Of a DNA stretch of 64,000 nucleotides, positions 10,844 to 21,551 are shown in pieces. The stretch comes from Halomonas piscis (GTDB lineage: Bacteria > Pseudomonadota > Gammaproteobacteria > Pseudomonadales > Halomonadaceae), in NCBI RefSeq assembly GCF_031886125.1, contig NZ_CP119391.1, forward strand, positions 2,666,001-2,730,000, given 5' to 3'. The translations under genes were made by a program, and so were the position numbers. A model generated the notes under the pieces. That model was not told the origin of the DNA. It did no database searches and worked only from the letters and a program-made list of their open reading frames with translations. Within the stretch, counting starts at the first letter, position 1. Each line of letters starts with the position of its first letter.

Positions 10844-11554
10844 ATGTCACAGCGCCCTGCTTCCCCCCGCCCGAGCGACGACGCTTCCGCTGCCGCGCCC
10901 CCGGAGCCGCTGCTGGACGACGACGCCCTTGAGCGGCTCGACGACTTCCTCGACTCCGGCCGCGTGGACGAAGACGCCCTGGATCTTATCTCGACCCACG
11001 GCTTCATGGTTGCCCTGGCGGTGGCCCCCAGCCACATCCCCGACGACCCGTGGCAGGCCGAGCTGTTTCAGGGCGAGCCGGACTACGCCGATCGGGCCGA
11101 GCGCGATGAAATCACCGGCCTGCTGGCCGCGCTGCGCGATAACGCCGTTGCGCTGCTGGAACAGGGCGGGCTTGTCGAGCTGCCGTTCGAGCTTAGGCTC
11201 GACGGTCTGCCCCCGGAAGAAACGCCGATCGGCGACTGGTGCGCCGGCTTCATGGAAGGCGTGTTCGTTGATGAAAGCGCCTGGTTTGCCGAAGACGAAG
11301 AGGCCGCCGCCACCCTGCTGCTGCCGTTCATGCTGCTGTCCGGCCTGTTTGACGACGAGCCCGATATTGCCGAACTCGCCGGCGATACCGAACGGCTGGA
11401 AGCGCTCACCGCCCAGCTGCCCGAACTGGTGCTGGACTTATACCTGCACTACCGCGTCACGCCGGAAAATACCGGCAAGCCCAAGCCGCGACCGAAAAAA
11501 TCCGCCGGCGGTGCCAAGGGCAAGGGGGGCAAAGCGAAAAAGCCGCGCCGTTAG
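10844..11554 (+). CDS. UPF0149/YecA family protein
   Basis: A 236-residue, strongly acidic protein of the UPF0149 (YecA/YgfB) family. The helical core contains LDSGRVDEDALDLISTHGFMVALAVAP and a conserved DWCAGFMEG segment. A lysine-rich tail (last 25 residues, alternating Lys, Gly and Ala) follows, which may contact nucleic acid. YecA-type proteins often carry a C-terminal SEC-C zinc motif; this one does not. The start at 10844 has GAGG 6 bases upstream; an ATG at 10832 in frame is less well placed. The function of the family is not firmly established. Confidence 0.85.
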   Translation: MSQRPASPRPSDDASAAAPPEPLLDDDALERLDDFLDSGRVDEDALDLISTHGFMVALAVAPSHIPDDPWQAELFQGEPDYADRAERDEITGLLAALRDNAVALLEQGGLVELPFELRLDGLPPEETPIGDWCAGFMEGVFVDESAWFAEDEEAAATLLLPFMLLSGLFDDEPDIAELAGDTERLEALTAQLPELVLDLYLHYRVTPENTGKPKPRPKKSAGGAKGKGGKAKKPRR

Positions 11555-11606
11555 CTATGATAATACCCGCCTGTTAGCGCCACCCGGTTTTAGACTGCCA
11601 TCACGA

Positions 11607-11633
11607 TTTCGCGCAATAAATTGCGCTCCCACC
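11607..11633. repeat. REP-like palindromic element
   Basis: The core GCGCAAT-AA-ATTGCGC (11611-11626) is a perfect 7-2-7 palindrome. Read on the minus strand it is preceded by GGTGGGA and followed by GAAA, the layout of the GTGGGAGCG...CGCGA REP elements of Pseudomonas. It lies between a plus-strand and a minus-strand gene end, the usual place for REPs. Confidence 0.6.
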
Positions 11634-11703
11634 ATGTAGCGAACCTAGCGCTTAAACTAAACGGGGTGGTGGAAGCTGAATTTGTTCAGCGAAGATCATG
11701 CCG

Positions 11704-12402
11704 CTAGCCGCGACCCGGGCGCAGGGAGCGGTGAACGTAGATATCGTAGCGGCTGGTCTTGCCCTCAAAGGCGTGCGACGCCCCGGGGCCTTCGATGGGC
11801 GGGGCCTTGCGCGGGCGCTTGACCACCACCCGGTGAGTGGCGACGTCGAGCGCGGCCTCAAGCAGCCCCGGGGCGTCGGCGTCGTCGCCGGCCAGCCGGC
11901 GAAAAAGGCGCATTTCCTTTTTCACCAGCGCGGATTTTTCCCGGTGGGGGAACATCGGATCCAGATGCACCACCTGGGGAGAAAAATCAGCCGCGGCCAC
12001 CAGCGCCTCAAGCTCGACGGCGGCGTCCCCCGGCATTAACCGCATTCGCGCGGCGATGTTGGCGGTATCGGGGTGCGCCGCGGCGCGCTCAAGGCCGTCG
12101 GCCAAGAGCGCGGCGATCGCCGGCACCCGCTCGATCAAAAGCACCGGTGCACCCAGGCTTGCCAGCACAAAGGCGTCCCGACCAAGCCCGGCGGTAGCAT
12201 CCACCACGCTTGGAGTCACCCCGTTCGCCAGCCCGCAGGCCCGGGCAATGAGCTGGCCGCGCCCGCCGCCAAAGCGGCGCCGGTGGCCGGCCTTGCCGCC
12301 GACGTAGTCCACCCGCAGCGGCTTGCCGTCGCGCGCCTCACTGCCGGCCAGCACCAGCCCTTCGGCGCGCCGCTCCAGAACGAGCCCTTCCGGCAGCGCC
12401 AT
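11704..12402 (-). CDS. rsmJ: 16S rRNA (guanine1516-N2)-methyltransferase
   Basis: A 232-residue SAM-dependent methyltransferase. Features shared with RsmJ of E. coli include [16 protein letters not shown] near residue 35, the SAM-binding [18 protein letters not shown], the catalytic-loop region [22 protein letters not shown], and a late VVVKRP segment. It methylates G1516 of 16S rRNA. The start ATG at 12402 has GAGG 6 bases upstream; an alternative GTG at 12417 would overlap the tsaB stop by 3 bases. It is the last gene of the adk-tsaB-rsmJ operon. Confidence 0.92.
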   Translation of the reverse strand: MALPEGLVLERRAEGLVLAGSEARDGKPLRVDYVGGKAGHRRRFGGGRGQLIARACGLANGVTPSVVDATAGLGRDAFVLASLGAPVLLIERVPAIAALLADGLERAAAHPDTANIAARMRLMPGDAAVELEALVAAADFSPQVVHLDPMFPHREKSALVKKEMRLFRRLAGDDADAPGLLEAALDVATHRVVVKRPRKAPPIEGPGASHAFEGKTSRYDIYVHRSLRPGRG

Positions 12403-12413
12403 GCCGGCCTCGC

Positions 12414-13132
12414 TCACGCGGACGTTTTCCACGCCACCTCGTTGCGCAAATACACCGGCTGGGCCAAATGCGCCGGCTGGCCGCGGCCGGCGTCGAAATC
12501 CCGGGCGGCAAGCCACGCCATTTCTTCGGCCCGGGGCTCCAGCGCGCCGGGCGCCAGGGCCGTATCCAGGGGCTCGAGACGTGCGCCAACCGCCGCGGCA
12601 AGGCTGTCGCGCAGGGCAAGACCGGTGCCCACGGCGGTCCACTGCCGGGCCTCGTCGTCGTCCGGCAGCGTCAGCTGCGCCGGCGCCAGCACGGCCTCGT
12701 CTCCGCGCCGAATCGTGGCACCGTCGGCGCAGTGCCAGAAGGCCGCGTAAATCTCGCCCATGCGCGCGTCGATCAGCGTGGCGACCCGGCCGGCGTCAAA
12801 GCGCCTGTGGGCCTGAAGCGCCAGCGCTTCCAGGGTGGAAATACCCAGCAGCGGGCGCTCCAGGCCGAAGGCCAGCCCCTGGGCGGCGCCGGCGGCAATG
12901 CGCAGGCCGGTAAACGAGCCGGGGCCGCGGCCGAAGGCCACGGCGTCGAGCGCTCCCGGGGCAATGCCGGCCTCGGCCAGCACTTCGTCCACCATGGGCA
13001 GCAGGCGACGGGTATGCTCCCGGGGCGTCATGGCAAGGCGCGCAAGGCAGCGCTCGCCGGCAGCATCCCGGCGCAGCAGAGCCGCCGAGCAGGCCCCCGA
13101 GGAGGCGTCCATGGCAAGCAGGTTAAGCGCCA

Positions 13133-13133
<1 letters not shown>
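12414..13133 (-). CDS. tsaB: tRNA threonylcarbamoyladenosine biosynthesis protein TsaB
   Basis: A 240-residue member of the ASKHA fold that, in TsaB, is a non-catalytic platform for TsaD and TsaE in t6A37 synthesis on ANN-decoding tRNAs. The N-terminus [15 protein letters not shown] and the segment [29 protein letters not shown] are typical. Its ATG overlaps the last base of the adk stop codon (TAATG), so the two are translationally coupled. The next gene, rsmJ, starts about 12 bases after its stop. Confidence 0.93.
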
Positions 13134-13876
<743 letters not shown>

Positions 13877-13882
13877 CTATTA

Positions 13883-14739
13883 GGGCCTGTTGACGTTTCA
13901 CATTGGTAGCCATAAAAAGCCGCATGCCAAGGCCACCATGCTTTCGTAATTTCGTTTGAGCTTATCGTAGCGCGTCGCAATGGCGCGATACGGTTTCAAT
14001 CGAGCAAAGGCATTCTCAACCAGATGCCGGTAGCGATATAACCCTCTGTCCAGATTGGCATTTCCTTTTTTCGAGTTACGCCTGCGTGGAATGACGGCAG
14101 CCATTCCTTTGGCTTCGACCTGCTCACGGATACGTTCACTGTCATAGCCTTTGTCAGCCACCAGCGCGTCACCTGCCGGCAAACCGTCAATCAATGCCTG
14201 GGCTTCCGTGCTGTCGTGCACTTCACCCCCGGTTATTCTGAAGGCGATCGGCAACCCATAAGCATCCACGGCCAAGTGGATCTTGCTGGTATTGCCTGCA
14301 CGACTTTTGCCAATGGCTTCTGCATCTTCCGTGGCAGCCCCAGTGCTATCTTGGTGAGCCTTGACGTAGGAACCATCAATAAATAGCCACTCGACATCAG
14401 GATCTTCCACCAGAGAGATGAAAATCCTCATCAGCTTTCCACTCGCTGACCAGGCGTTGAAGCGCTTGTAGACCGTGTTCCAGGGGCCAAACGCCTCCGG
14501 TAGGTCCCGCCACGGGCAGCCGGTTCGCATCCGATAAAGGATGCCTTCCACCGTGGTACGCAGATCGGTCTTGTCATAAATACCTTGTTGAAGCAGGATA
14601 GATTTCAGCTTCGGCCAGTGTTCATCCGTGAGCATTTGTCGGGGCATGGCAGGCTTGCAGTTTGTTGGCTTAGGAACCTTTATTCTGTGAGCTTGCCCCT
14701 ATCCTGCCAATACCCCTGCCATGAAACGTCAACAGACCC
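13883..14739 (-). mobile_element. IS5-family insertion sequence, 857 bp, apparently intact
   Basis: The element is bounded by 18-bp terminal inverted repeats (13883-13900 and 14722-14739) that differ at one position, GGGcCTG versus GGGtCTG read inward. It is flanked by a TA direct repeat at 13881-13882 and 14740-14741, consistent with the short TA-type duplications of many IS5-family members. It encodes one uninterrupted DDE transposase. It sits between the aceF terminator and the adk operon. Confidence 0.9.
13898..14647 (-). CDS. IS5-family transposase
   Basis: A 249-residue DDE transposase. The N-terminal DUF4096-like segment (LTDEHWPKLKSIL...TVEGILYRMRTGCPWRDLPEAFGPWNTVYKRFNAW) is followed by the catalytic core: Asp in LFIDGSYVKAHQ, Asp in ALVADKGYDSERIREQ, Glu in HLVENAFARLK. 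The frame is complete, so the element may be active. Codon use is less G/C-biased than in the neighbouring genes, as expected for a mobile element. The subgroup cannot be assigned by eye. Confidence 0.93.
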   Translation of the reverse strand: MPRQMLTDEHWPKLKSILLQQGIYDKTDLRTTVEGILYRMRTGCPWRDLPEAFGPWNTVYKRFNAWSASGKLMRIFISLVEDPDVEWLFIDGSYVKAHQDSTGAATEDAEAIGKSRAGNTSKIHLAVDAYGLPIAFRITGGEVHDSTEAQALIDGLPAGDALVADKGYDSERIREQVEAKGMAAVIPRRRNSKKGNANLDRGLYRYRHLVENAFARLKPYRAIATRYDKLKRNYESMVALACGFLWLPM

Positions 14740-14790
14740 TAGCCGTAGAGCCGGCGATTCGTTTCGCCCCTTGCTGCCGGGCCATTGCTT

Positions 14791-14825
14791 ATAAACACCA
14801 ACGGCGCCCGCAGGCGCCGTTGGTG
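14791..14825 (-). terminator. terminator of aceE-aceF
   Basis: A perfect 13-bp stem (14796-14808 with 14813-14825) with a CGCA loop lies 22 bases past the aceF stop. On the minus strand it is followed by TTTATA. Confidence 0.8.
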
Positions 14826-14846
14826 CATCGACACGCCGCTTGCCGG

Positions 14847-16871
14847 TTACAGCAGCAGGCGACGAATATCGGTGAGGACGTCGGCCAGAAACGCCGTGAA
14901 GCGCGCCGCGTCCGCGCCGTTGACCGCACGGTGGTCGTAGGACAGCGACAGCGGCATCATCAGGCGCGGCTGGAAATCACTGCCGTCCCATTCCGGCTGC
15001 ATCTTGGCCTTGGAAACGCCGAGGATGGCGACTTCCGGGGCGTTGACGATGGGCGTGAACGCCGTACCGCCAATGGAGCCCAGGCTCGAGATGGTAAAGC
15101 AGCCGCCGGTCATGTCCTCGCGCTTGAGCTTCTTGTCCTGAGCTTTCTTGCCCAGCTCGCCCATTTCGCGCGCGATTTCCAGAAGCGACTTCTGGTCGGC
15201 GTCGCGCAGCACCGGCACCATCAGGCCTTCCGGCGTGTCCACGGCGATGCCAATATGGATGTATTTCTTCCATACCACGGTTTCGCCGTCGCCTTTGAGG
15301 CTGACGTTGAACTGCGGGAACTGCTTGAGCGCAAAGGCGCACGCCTTGACCAGAAACGGCAGCGGCGTGAGCTTGGCACCCTGGGCCTCGGCCTCGGCCT
15401 TCATCGACTTGCGGAAGGCTTCAAGCTCGGTGATGTCGGCCTCGTCGAACTGCGTCACGTGGGGCAGGTTCACCCAGCTGCGATGCAGGTTGGTCGCGCC
15501 CATCTTCATCAGGCGCCCCATGGGCTTCTCTTCCACCTCGCCGAACTGGCTGAAGTCCTGGTCGGGAATCGGCGGAATGCCGCTGCCGCCGGCCGCCGGC
15601 GCTTCGCCTGACGCCTGGGACTTGCCGGAAAGCGCACTTTTGACAAAGGCCTGCACGTCTTCCTTGAGCACGCGATCCTTGGGCCCGCTGGGCGGCACCT
15701 GGGCCAGATCCACGCCAAACTCCCGGGCGAGCATGCGCACGGCGGGGCCGGCGTGGACGCGCTTGCCGTCTTTGGCCGGGGCGGCGCTGGGCTCGGCGGA
15801 GGGCTTGTCGGCGCCGGACGCAGGCTTCTGCTCCGCCTGCTTTTTCGGCGCGGACTTTTGCTCGGCCTGCGGCTCCGCCTGTTTTTTAGGCGCCGACTTC
15901 TTTTTGGCCCCGGCAACTTCGACGATGCCGATGACGTCGCCCTCGGACACGCTGTCGCCTTCCTTCACGGAAATCTCGACCAGCTTGCCCTTGTAGGGGC
16001 TGGGCACGTCCATGGAGGCCTTGTCGGACTCCAGCGTAATCAGCGCGTCTTCCTCGTCGATCTCGTCGCCTTCGCTTACCGCAACGTCGATGATTTCCGC
16101 GCTGTCGCCGATGTCCGGCACGCGGATTTCCTGACGCTTCGGCTCGCCTTCGTCGCCGTCATCCTCGTCATCCCCGTCGTCTTCGGGCTCACTCTGGCTT
16201 GCCGCCGGGGCGCTGTCGGCAGAGGTATCTTCGTCCTGGGCGTCGTCGCCCTCGCCTTCGATTTCCATCTGGCCGATGACGTCGCCTTCGGAGACGCTGT
16301 CGCCTTCCTTGACGGAAAGCGATACCAGCTTGCCGGTGTAGGGGCTCGGCACGTCCATGGAGGCCTTGTCGGACTCCAGCGTGATCAGCGCGTCTTCTTC
16401 CTCGACGTCGTCGCCTTCGCTGACCGCGACGTCGATGATTTCCGCGCTTTCGCCGATGTCCGGCACCTTGACGTCGACGGTCTGCTTGCCGCCGGCCTTT
16501 TTCCGCGGCGTCTCTTCCTTTGGCACCGACTCGTCTTGCTGTGACGCAGCGCTATCCTGGCTGGACGCCTCGTCTTTTTCCGACGATTGCTGTGCCGACG
16601 CCTCTTCGCCCTGGTCGTCGCCGGCGTCGCCGCCGTCCTCGACTTCTAGCTCGACGATATCGTCGCCTTCGGAGACGGTGTCGCCCTCTTTCACCAGCAC
16701 TTTGAGCACCTTGCCGGCTTTCGGCGAGGGTACGTCCATGCTGGCCTTGTCGGACTCGAGGGTAATCAGCGCATCTTCTTCTTCGATGACGTCGCCTTCG
16801 CTGACCGCGACGTCGATGATTTCGACATCGTCGCCGCCGATGTCGGGCACTTTGATGTTTTCGCTACTCAA
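14847..16871 (-). CDS. aceF: dihydrolipoyllysine acetyltransferase, E2 of pyruvate dehydrogenase, with three lipoyl domains
   Basis: A 674-residue E2 subunit that forms the core of the pyruvate dehydrogenase complex. Three lipoyl domains carry the lipoylated lysines Lys42, Lys169 and Lys284, each in ESDKASMD. Acidic Ser/Glu/Asp linkers separate them, the E1/E3-binding domain lies at about 371-410, and the catalytic domain ends with SYDHRAVNGADAARF (His647). The start codon is TTG (16871) behind AAGGAG with an 8-base gap; no nearby ATG fits. It follows aceE after 58 bases that contain a long palindrome. The very acidic linkers fit a halophile. Confidence 0.96.
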   Translation of the reverse strand: MSSENIKVPDIGGDDVEIIDVAVSEGDVIEEEDALITLESDKASMDVPSPKAGKVLKVLVKEGDTVSEGDDIVELEVEDGGDAGDDQGEEASAQQSSEKDEASSQDSAASQQDESVPKEETPRKKAGGKQTVDVKVPDIGESAEIIDVAVSEGDDVEEEDALITLESDKASMDVPSPYTGKLVSLSVKEGDSVSEGDVIGQMEIEGEGDDAQDEDTSADSAPAASQSEPEDDGDDEDDGDEGEPKRQEIRVPDIGDSAEIIDVAVSEGDEIDEEDALITLESDKASMDVPSPYKGKLVEISVKEGDSVSEGDVIGIVEVAGAKKKSAPKKQAEPQAEQKSAPKKQAEQKPASGADKPSAEPSAAPAKDGKRVHAGPAVRMLAREFGVDLAQVPPSGPKDRVLKEDVQAFVKSALSGKSQASGEAPAAGGSGIPPIPDQDFSQFGEVEEKPMGRLMKMGATNLHRSWVNLPHVTQFDEADITELEAFRKSMKAEAEAQGAKLTPLPFLVKACAFALKQFPQFNVSLKGDGETVVWKKYIHIGIAVDTPEGLMVPVLRDADQKSLLEIAREMGELGKKAQDKKLKREDMTGGCFTISSLGSIGGTAFTPIVNAPEVAILGVSKAKMQPEWDGSDFQPRLMMPLSLSYDHRAVNGADAARFTAFLADVLTDIRRLLL

Positions 16872-16899
16872 GGTCGCGCTCCTTCCAAATCGGGTCGAG

Positions 16900-16921
16900 C
16901 CGGCGGGGGTACCCCCGCCGG
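16900..16921. promoter_or_regulatory. 22-base perfect palindrome in the aceE-aceF gap
   Basis: CCGGCGGGGGT-ACCCCCGCCGG (11+11 bases) lies between the aceE stop and the aceF start. In mRNA it would form a very stable hairpin just ahead of the aceF ribosome site. There is no T run, so it is more likely an mRNA-processing or stability element, or a partial attenuator, than a full terminator. Confidence 0.6.
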
Positions 16922-16929
16922 GCAGCGGA

Positions 16930-19614
16930 TCAGCTGGTCAGCGGATTGGACTTGTTGGCATCGATGCCGTACTTCTTCAGCGCCTCGCCCACAACCTTGC
17001 GGTCGATGTCGCCGCGGTCGGCCAGCGCCTTCAGCGCCGCCACGGTGACGAAGTAGCGATCCACTTCGAAGAAATGGCGCAGCTGCTCGCGCGAATCAGA
17101 GCGGCCGTAGCCGTCGGTGCCGAGTACATGATAGTCCATGGGCACCCAGGCGCGCACCTGATCGGCGTAGAGCTTCATGTAGTCGGTGGCGGCAATCGCC
17201 GGCCCCTGGCGGCCTTCCAGGCACGCGGTGACGTGCGGCTTGGCCGGCTTTTGGTCGGGCTTGAGAAACGCCTGGCGATCGATCTCCAGCGCTTCGCGAC
17301 GCAGCTCGTTGAAGCTTGTCGCGCTCCAGGTGTTGCTGCCCACGCCCCAGTCCTCGGCGAGCATCTCGGCGGCGGCCTCGACTTCGCGCAGGATGGTGCC
17401 GGAGCCCAGCAGCTGGACGTGGCCCTTGCCCTTCTTGCCCTGGGTATGGCCCAGCAGGTACATGCCCTTGATGATGTCGTCGGCGGGCACCTCGTCAAGC
17501 GCCGGGTGCTCGTAGTTCTCGTTCATTACCGTCATGTAGTAGAAGACGTTTTCCTTGTCCTGGTACATGCGCTTGAGGCCGTCCTGGACAATGACCGCGA
17601 CTTCGTGAGCGTAGGTGGGATCGTAGGTGCGGCAGTTGGGGATGGTCGACGCCTGGATCAGGCTGTGGCCGTCCTGGTGCTGCAGGCCTTCGCCGTTGAG
17701 CGTGGTGCGCCCGGCGGTCCCGCCAATCATGAAGCCGCGGGCCTGCATGTCGCCGGCCGCCCAGGCCAAGTCGCCGATGCGCTGAAAGCCGAACATCGAA
17801 TAGTAGATGTAAAACGGCAGCATCGGCAGGCCGCTGTTGCTGTAGGACGTCGCCGCCGCGATCCACGAGGACATCGCCCCCGCTTCGGTGATGCCTTCCT
17901 GAAGTATCTGACCGGACTGGGACTCGCGATAGTACATCAGCTGGCCCTTGTCCATGGGCTCGTACTTCTGGCCTTCGGCGGCGTAGATGCCGAACTGGCG
18001 GAACATGCCTTCCATGCCGAAGGTACGCGACTCGTCGGGCACGATGGGCACCACGCGCTTGCCGAACTGCTTGTTCTTGATCAGGCCGTTCAAAATGCGC
18101 ACGAACGCCATGGTGCTGGAGAACTCGCGTCCCTTGGAACCTTCCAGCTGGGAGGCGAAGATCTTGTCGTCAAGACCGGGGATCTCGATGGCTTCGAAGT
18201 CCGCATGGCGCGTTGGCAGATGCCCGCCCAGGCGCTCGCGCTGGAGCTTCATGTACTTGATTTCCGGGGAGTCGTCATCCGGCCGGTAGTACGGCATGCC
18301 CTTTTCCAGCTGCTCGTCGGTCAGCGGGATCTCGAAGCGATCGCGCACCTTCTTCATGACGTCGATGTCGTCGATCGACTTGATCTGGTGCGCTTCGTTG
18401 TCGGCTTCGCCGCCTTCCGCGGTGAGGCCGTAACCCTTGACGGTGTGCGCCAGGATGACCGTGGGCCGCTCGTTGGCGTTGTGGAAGGCTTCGTAGTAGG
18501 CGGAGTACACCTTGACCGGATCGTGGCCGCCGCGGTCCAGCTGGCCGATTTCCTCGTCGGTCATGTCGGCGACAAGCTCGGCGGTTTCGGGGTACTTGCC
18601 GAAGAAGTTTTCCCGAGTGTAGGCGCCGCCCTTGGACTTGCAGTTCTGATACTCGCCGTCGACGGTTTCGTCCATCAGCTTCTGCAGCATGCCGCTCTTG
18701 TCTTTTTCAAACAGATGGTCCCACTTGCGGCCCCAGATCAGCTTGATGACGTTCCAGCCGGCGCCGCGGAAGATACCTTCAAGCTCGGTGACGATGCTCT
18801 GGTTGCCGCGCACCGGGCCGTCCAGGCGCTGCAGGTTGCAGTTGATGACGAAGTTGAGGTTGTCGAGCTTCTCGCGGCTGGCCAGGTGGATGGCGCCGAT
18901 GGTCTCGGGCTCGTCGCACTCGCCGTCGCCGAGAAACGCCCAGACCTGGCGGTCCTTCATGTCCTGCAGCTCGCGGTTGTGCAGGTACTTGATGAAGCGC
19001 GCCTGATAAATGGACATGATCGGCCCAAGCCCCATGGACACCGTGGGCAGCTGCCAGTAGTCCGGCATCAGCCAGGGGTGGGGATAGGACGACAAACCGT
19101 CCCCGTCCACTTCTTCGCGGAAGCGGTCCATCTGCGCTTCGGACAGGCGGCCCTCCAGAAAGGAGCGCGCGTAGATGCCCGGCGAGCTGTGGCCCTGGAT
19201 ATAGACCAGGTCCCCAGGATGGTCACCGTGGGGCGCGCGGAAGAAATGGCCAAAGCCCACGTCGTAAAGCGTTGCCGCCGACATGAAGCTCGCCAAGTGG
19301 CCGCCGATCCCCGGATTGCGGTTGTTGGCTCGAGTGACCATGGCCGCCATGTTCCAGCGAATCAGCGAGCGGATATGGCGCTCCATGTCCAGATCGCCCG
19401 GCATGCGCGCTTCGCGATGCGGCGGAATGGTATTGCGATGCGGGGTTGTCACCGAGAACGGCGCCACGCCCGAATCCTGGCGCATGCGGTCGGCCAGGCG
19501 GGTCAGCAGATAGCGAGCGCGATCCTCTCCTTCGCGATCCAGCACCGATTCCAGGGCTTCCAGCCACTCCATGGACTCGACCGGGTCAAGATCTTCTCGT
19601 GTCTCAAGACTCAT
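16930..19614 (-). CDS. aceE: pyruvate dehydrogenase E1 component (homodimeric type)
   Basis: An 894-residue thiamine-diphosphate enzyme that decarboxylates pyruvate and acetylates the lipoyl groups of AceF. It is the single-chain AceE type: MSLETREDLDPVESMEWLEALESVLDREG at the start, FLGDGECDEPETIGAIHLASREKLDNLNFVINCNLQRLDGPVRGN for the ThDP-Mg site, and the YGRSDSREQLRHFFEVDR segment near the end. The length agrees with E. coli AceE. The start at 19614 was preferred over the longer frame because of the conserved N-terminus and GGAGAG upstream. It is transcribed with aceF. Confidence 0.97.
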   Translation of the reverse strand: MSLETREDLDPVESMEWLEALESVLDREGEDRARYLLTRLADRMRQDSGVAPFSVTTPHRNTIPPHREARMPGDLDMERHIRSLIRWNMAAMVTRANNRNPGIGGHLASFMSAATLYDVGFGHFFRAPHGDHPGDLVYIQGHSSPGIYARSFLEGRLSEAQMDRFREEVDGDGLSSYPHPWLMPDYWQLPTVSMGLGPIMSIYQARFIKYLHNRELQDMKDRQVWAFLGDGECDEPETIGAIHLASREKLDNLNFVINCNLQRLDGPVRGNQSIVTELEGIFRGAGWNVIKLIWGRKWDHLFEKDKSGMLQKLMDETVDGEYQNCKSKGGAYTRENFFGKYPETAELVADMTDEEIGQLDRGGHDPVKVYSAYYEAFHNANERPTVILAHTVKGYGLTAEGGEADNEAHQIKSIDDIDVMKKVRDRFEIPLTDEQLEKGMPYYRPDDDSPEIKYMKLQRERLGGHLPTRHADFEAIEIPGLDDKIFASQLEGSKGREFSSTMAFVRILNGLIKNKQFGKRVVPIVPDESRTFGMEGMFRQFGIYAAEGQKYEPMDKGQLMYYRESQSGQILQEGITEAGAMSSWIAAATSYSNSGLPMLPFYIYYSMFGFQRIGDLAWAAGDMQARGFMIGGTAGRTTLNGEGLQHQDGHSLIQASTIPNCRTYDPTYAHEVAVIVQDGLKRMYQDKENVFYYMTVMNENYEHPALDEVPADDIIKGMYLLGHTQGKKGKGHVQLLGSGTILREVEAAAEMLAEDWGVGSNTWSATSFNELRREALEIDRQAFLKPDQKPAKPHVTACLEGRQGPAIAATDYMKLYADQVRAWVPMDYHVLGTDGYGRSDSREQLRHFFEVDRYFVTVAALKALADRGDIDRKVVGEALKKYGIDANKSNPLTS

Positions 19615-19738
19615 AAAGGTCTCTCCGAATGACGATAAAATGACATTGGCCCCGCGAACCTGGGGCCCGAGTGGCCGCGGTAGTCGTTGTGCCACCACAG
19701 GCCTGCGTTCGCCGGCGCGCCTTGCCAATTGCCAGCGC

Positions 19739-19756
19739 AGAATGGAAATCCATTCT
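19739..19756. promoter_or_regulatory. candidate operator over the aceE promoter
   Basis: AGAATGG-AAAT-CCATTCT is a perfect 7-4-7 inverted repeat overlapping the proposed -10 box. In E. coli the pdhR-aceEF promoter is repressed by the GntR-family regulator PdhR through an inverted repeat of different sequence; a repressor of that kind is the likely ligand here. Confidence 0.5.
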
Positions 19757-19781
19757 ACAACCAAGACGTAGCGTTCGGCAA
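19752..19781 (-). promoter_or_regulatory. candidate aceE promoter
   Basis: On the minus strand TTGCCG (19781-19776), an 18-base spacer and TAGAAT (19757-19752). Confidence 0.45.
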
Positions 19782-19972
19782 AGGTAGCAAAGCTACATAA
19801 AAATAGGAAAATAACGTTGCTTTCTGTGAAAAACGATACTCCAAAGCCGCTGGCCTGCCAATCACCGCCGTGACAAAAATCTCTCGATCGCCCCGCCATT
19901 CGCGGCAACATCGGATTTTTTTCAAGCTGTTAAGCCCGGCGTCACAAACCAACGCATTCGTAGCTAAACTAC

Positions 19973-21531
<1,559 letters not shown>

Positions 21532-21551
21532 CCCTTTCTGTCCGAGCCGGC

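Larger units (their letters stand above)
19615..19972. other. intergenic region upstream of aceE
   Basis: About 360 bases without a gene, markedly richer in A/T than the surroundings. It holds the candidate aceE promoter and operator (listed separately) and two related short inverted repeats, at 19784-19796 and 19960-19972. A long untranslated leader of about 130 bases would precede aceE. Confidence 0.6.

Noticed and set aside
15960..16830. Three near-identical stretches that look like a tandem DNA repeat
   Set aside because: They encode the three lipoyl domains of AceF and are explained by the protein.
16357..19632. A 1091-residue open frame opposite aceE and aceF
   Set aside because: Its composition is the low-complexity mix expected opposite biased codons; aceE and aceF on the other strand are complete.
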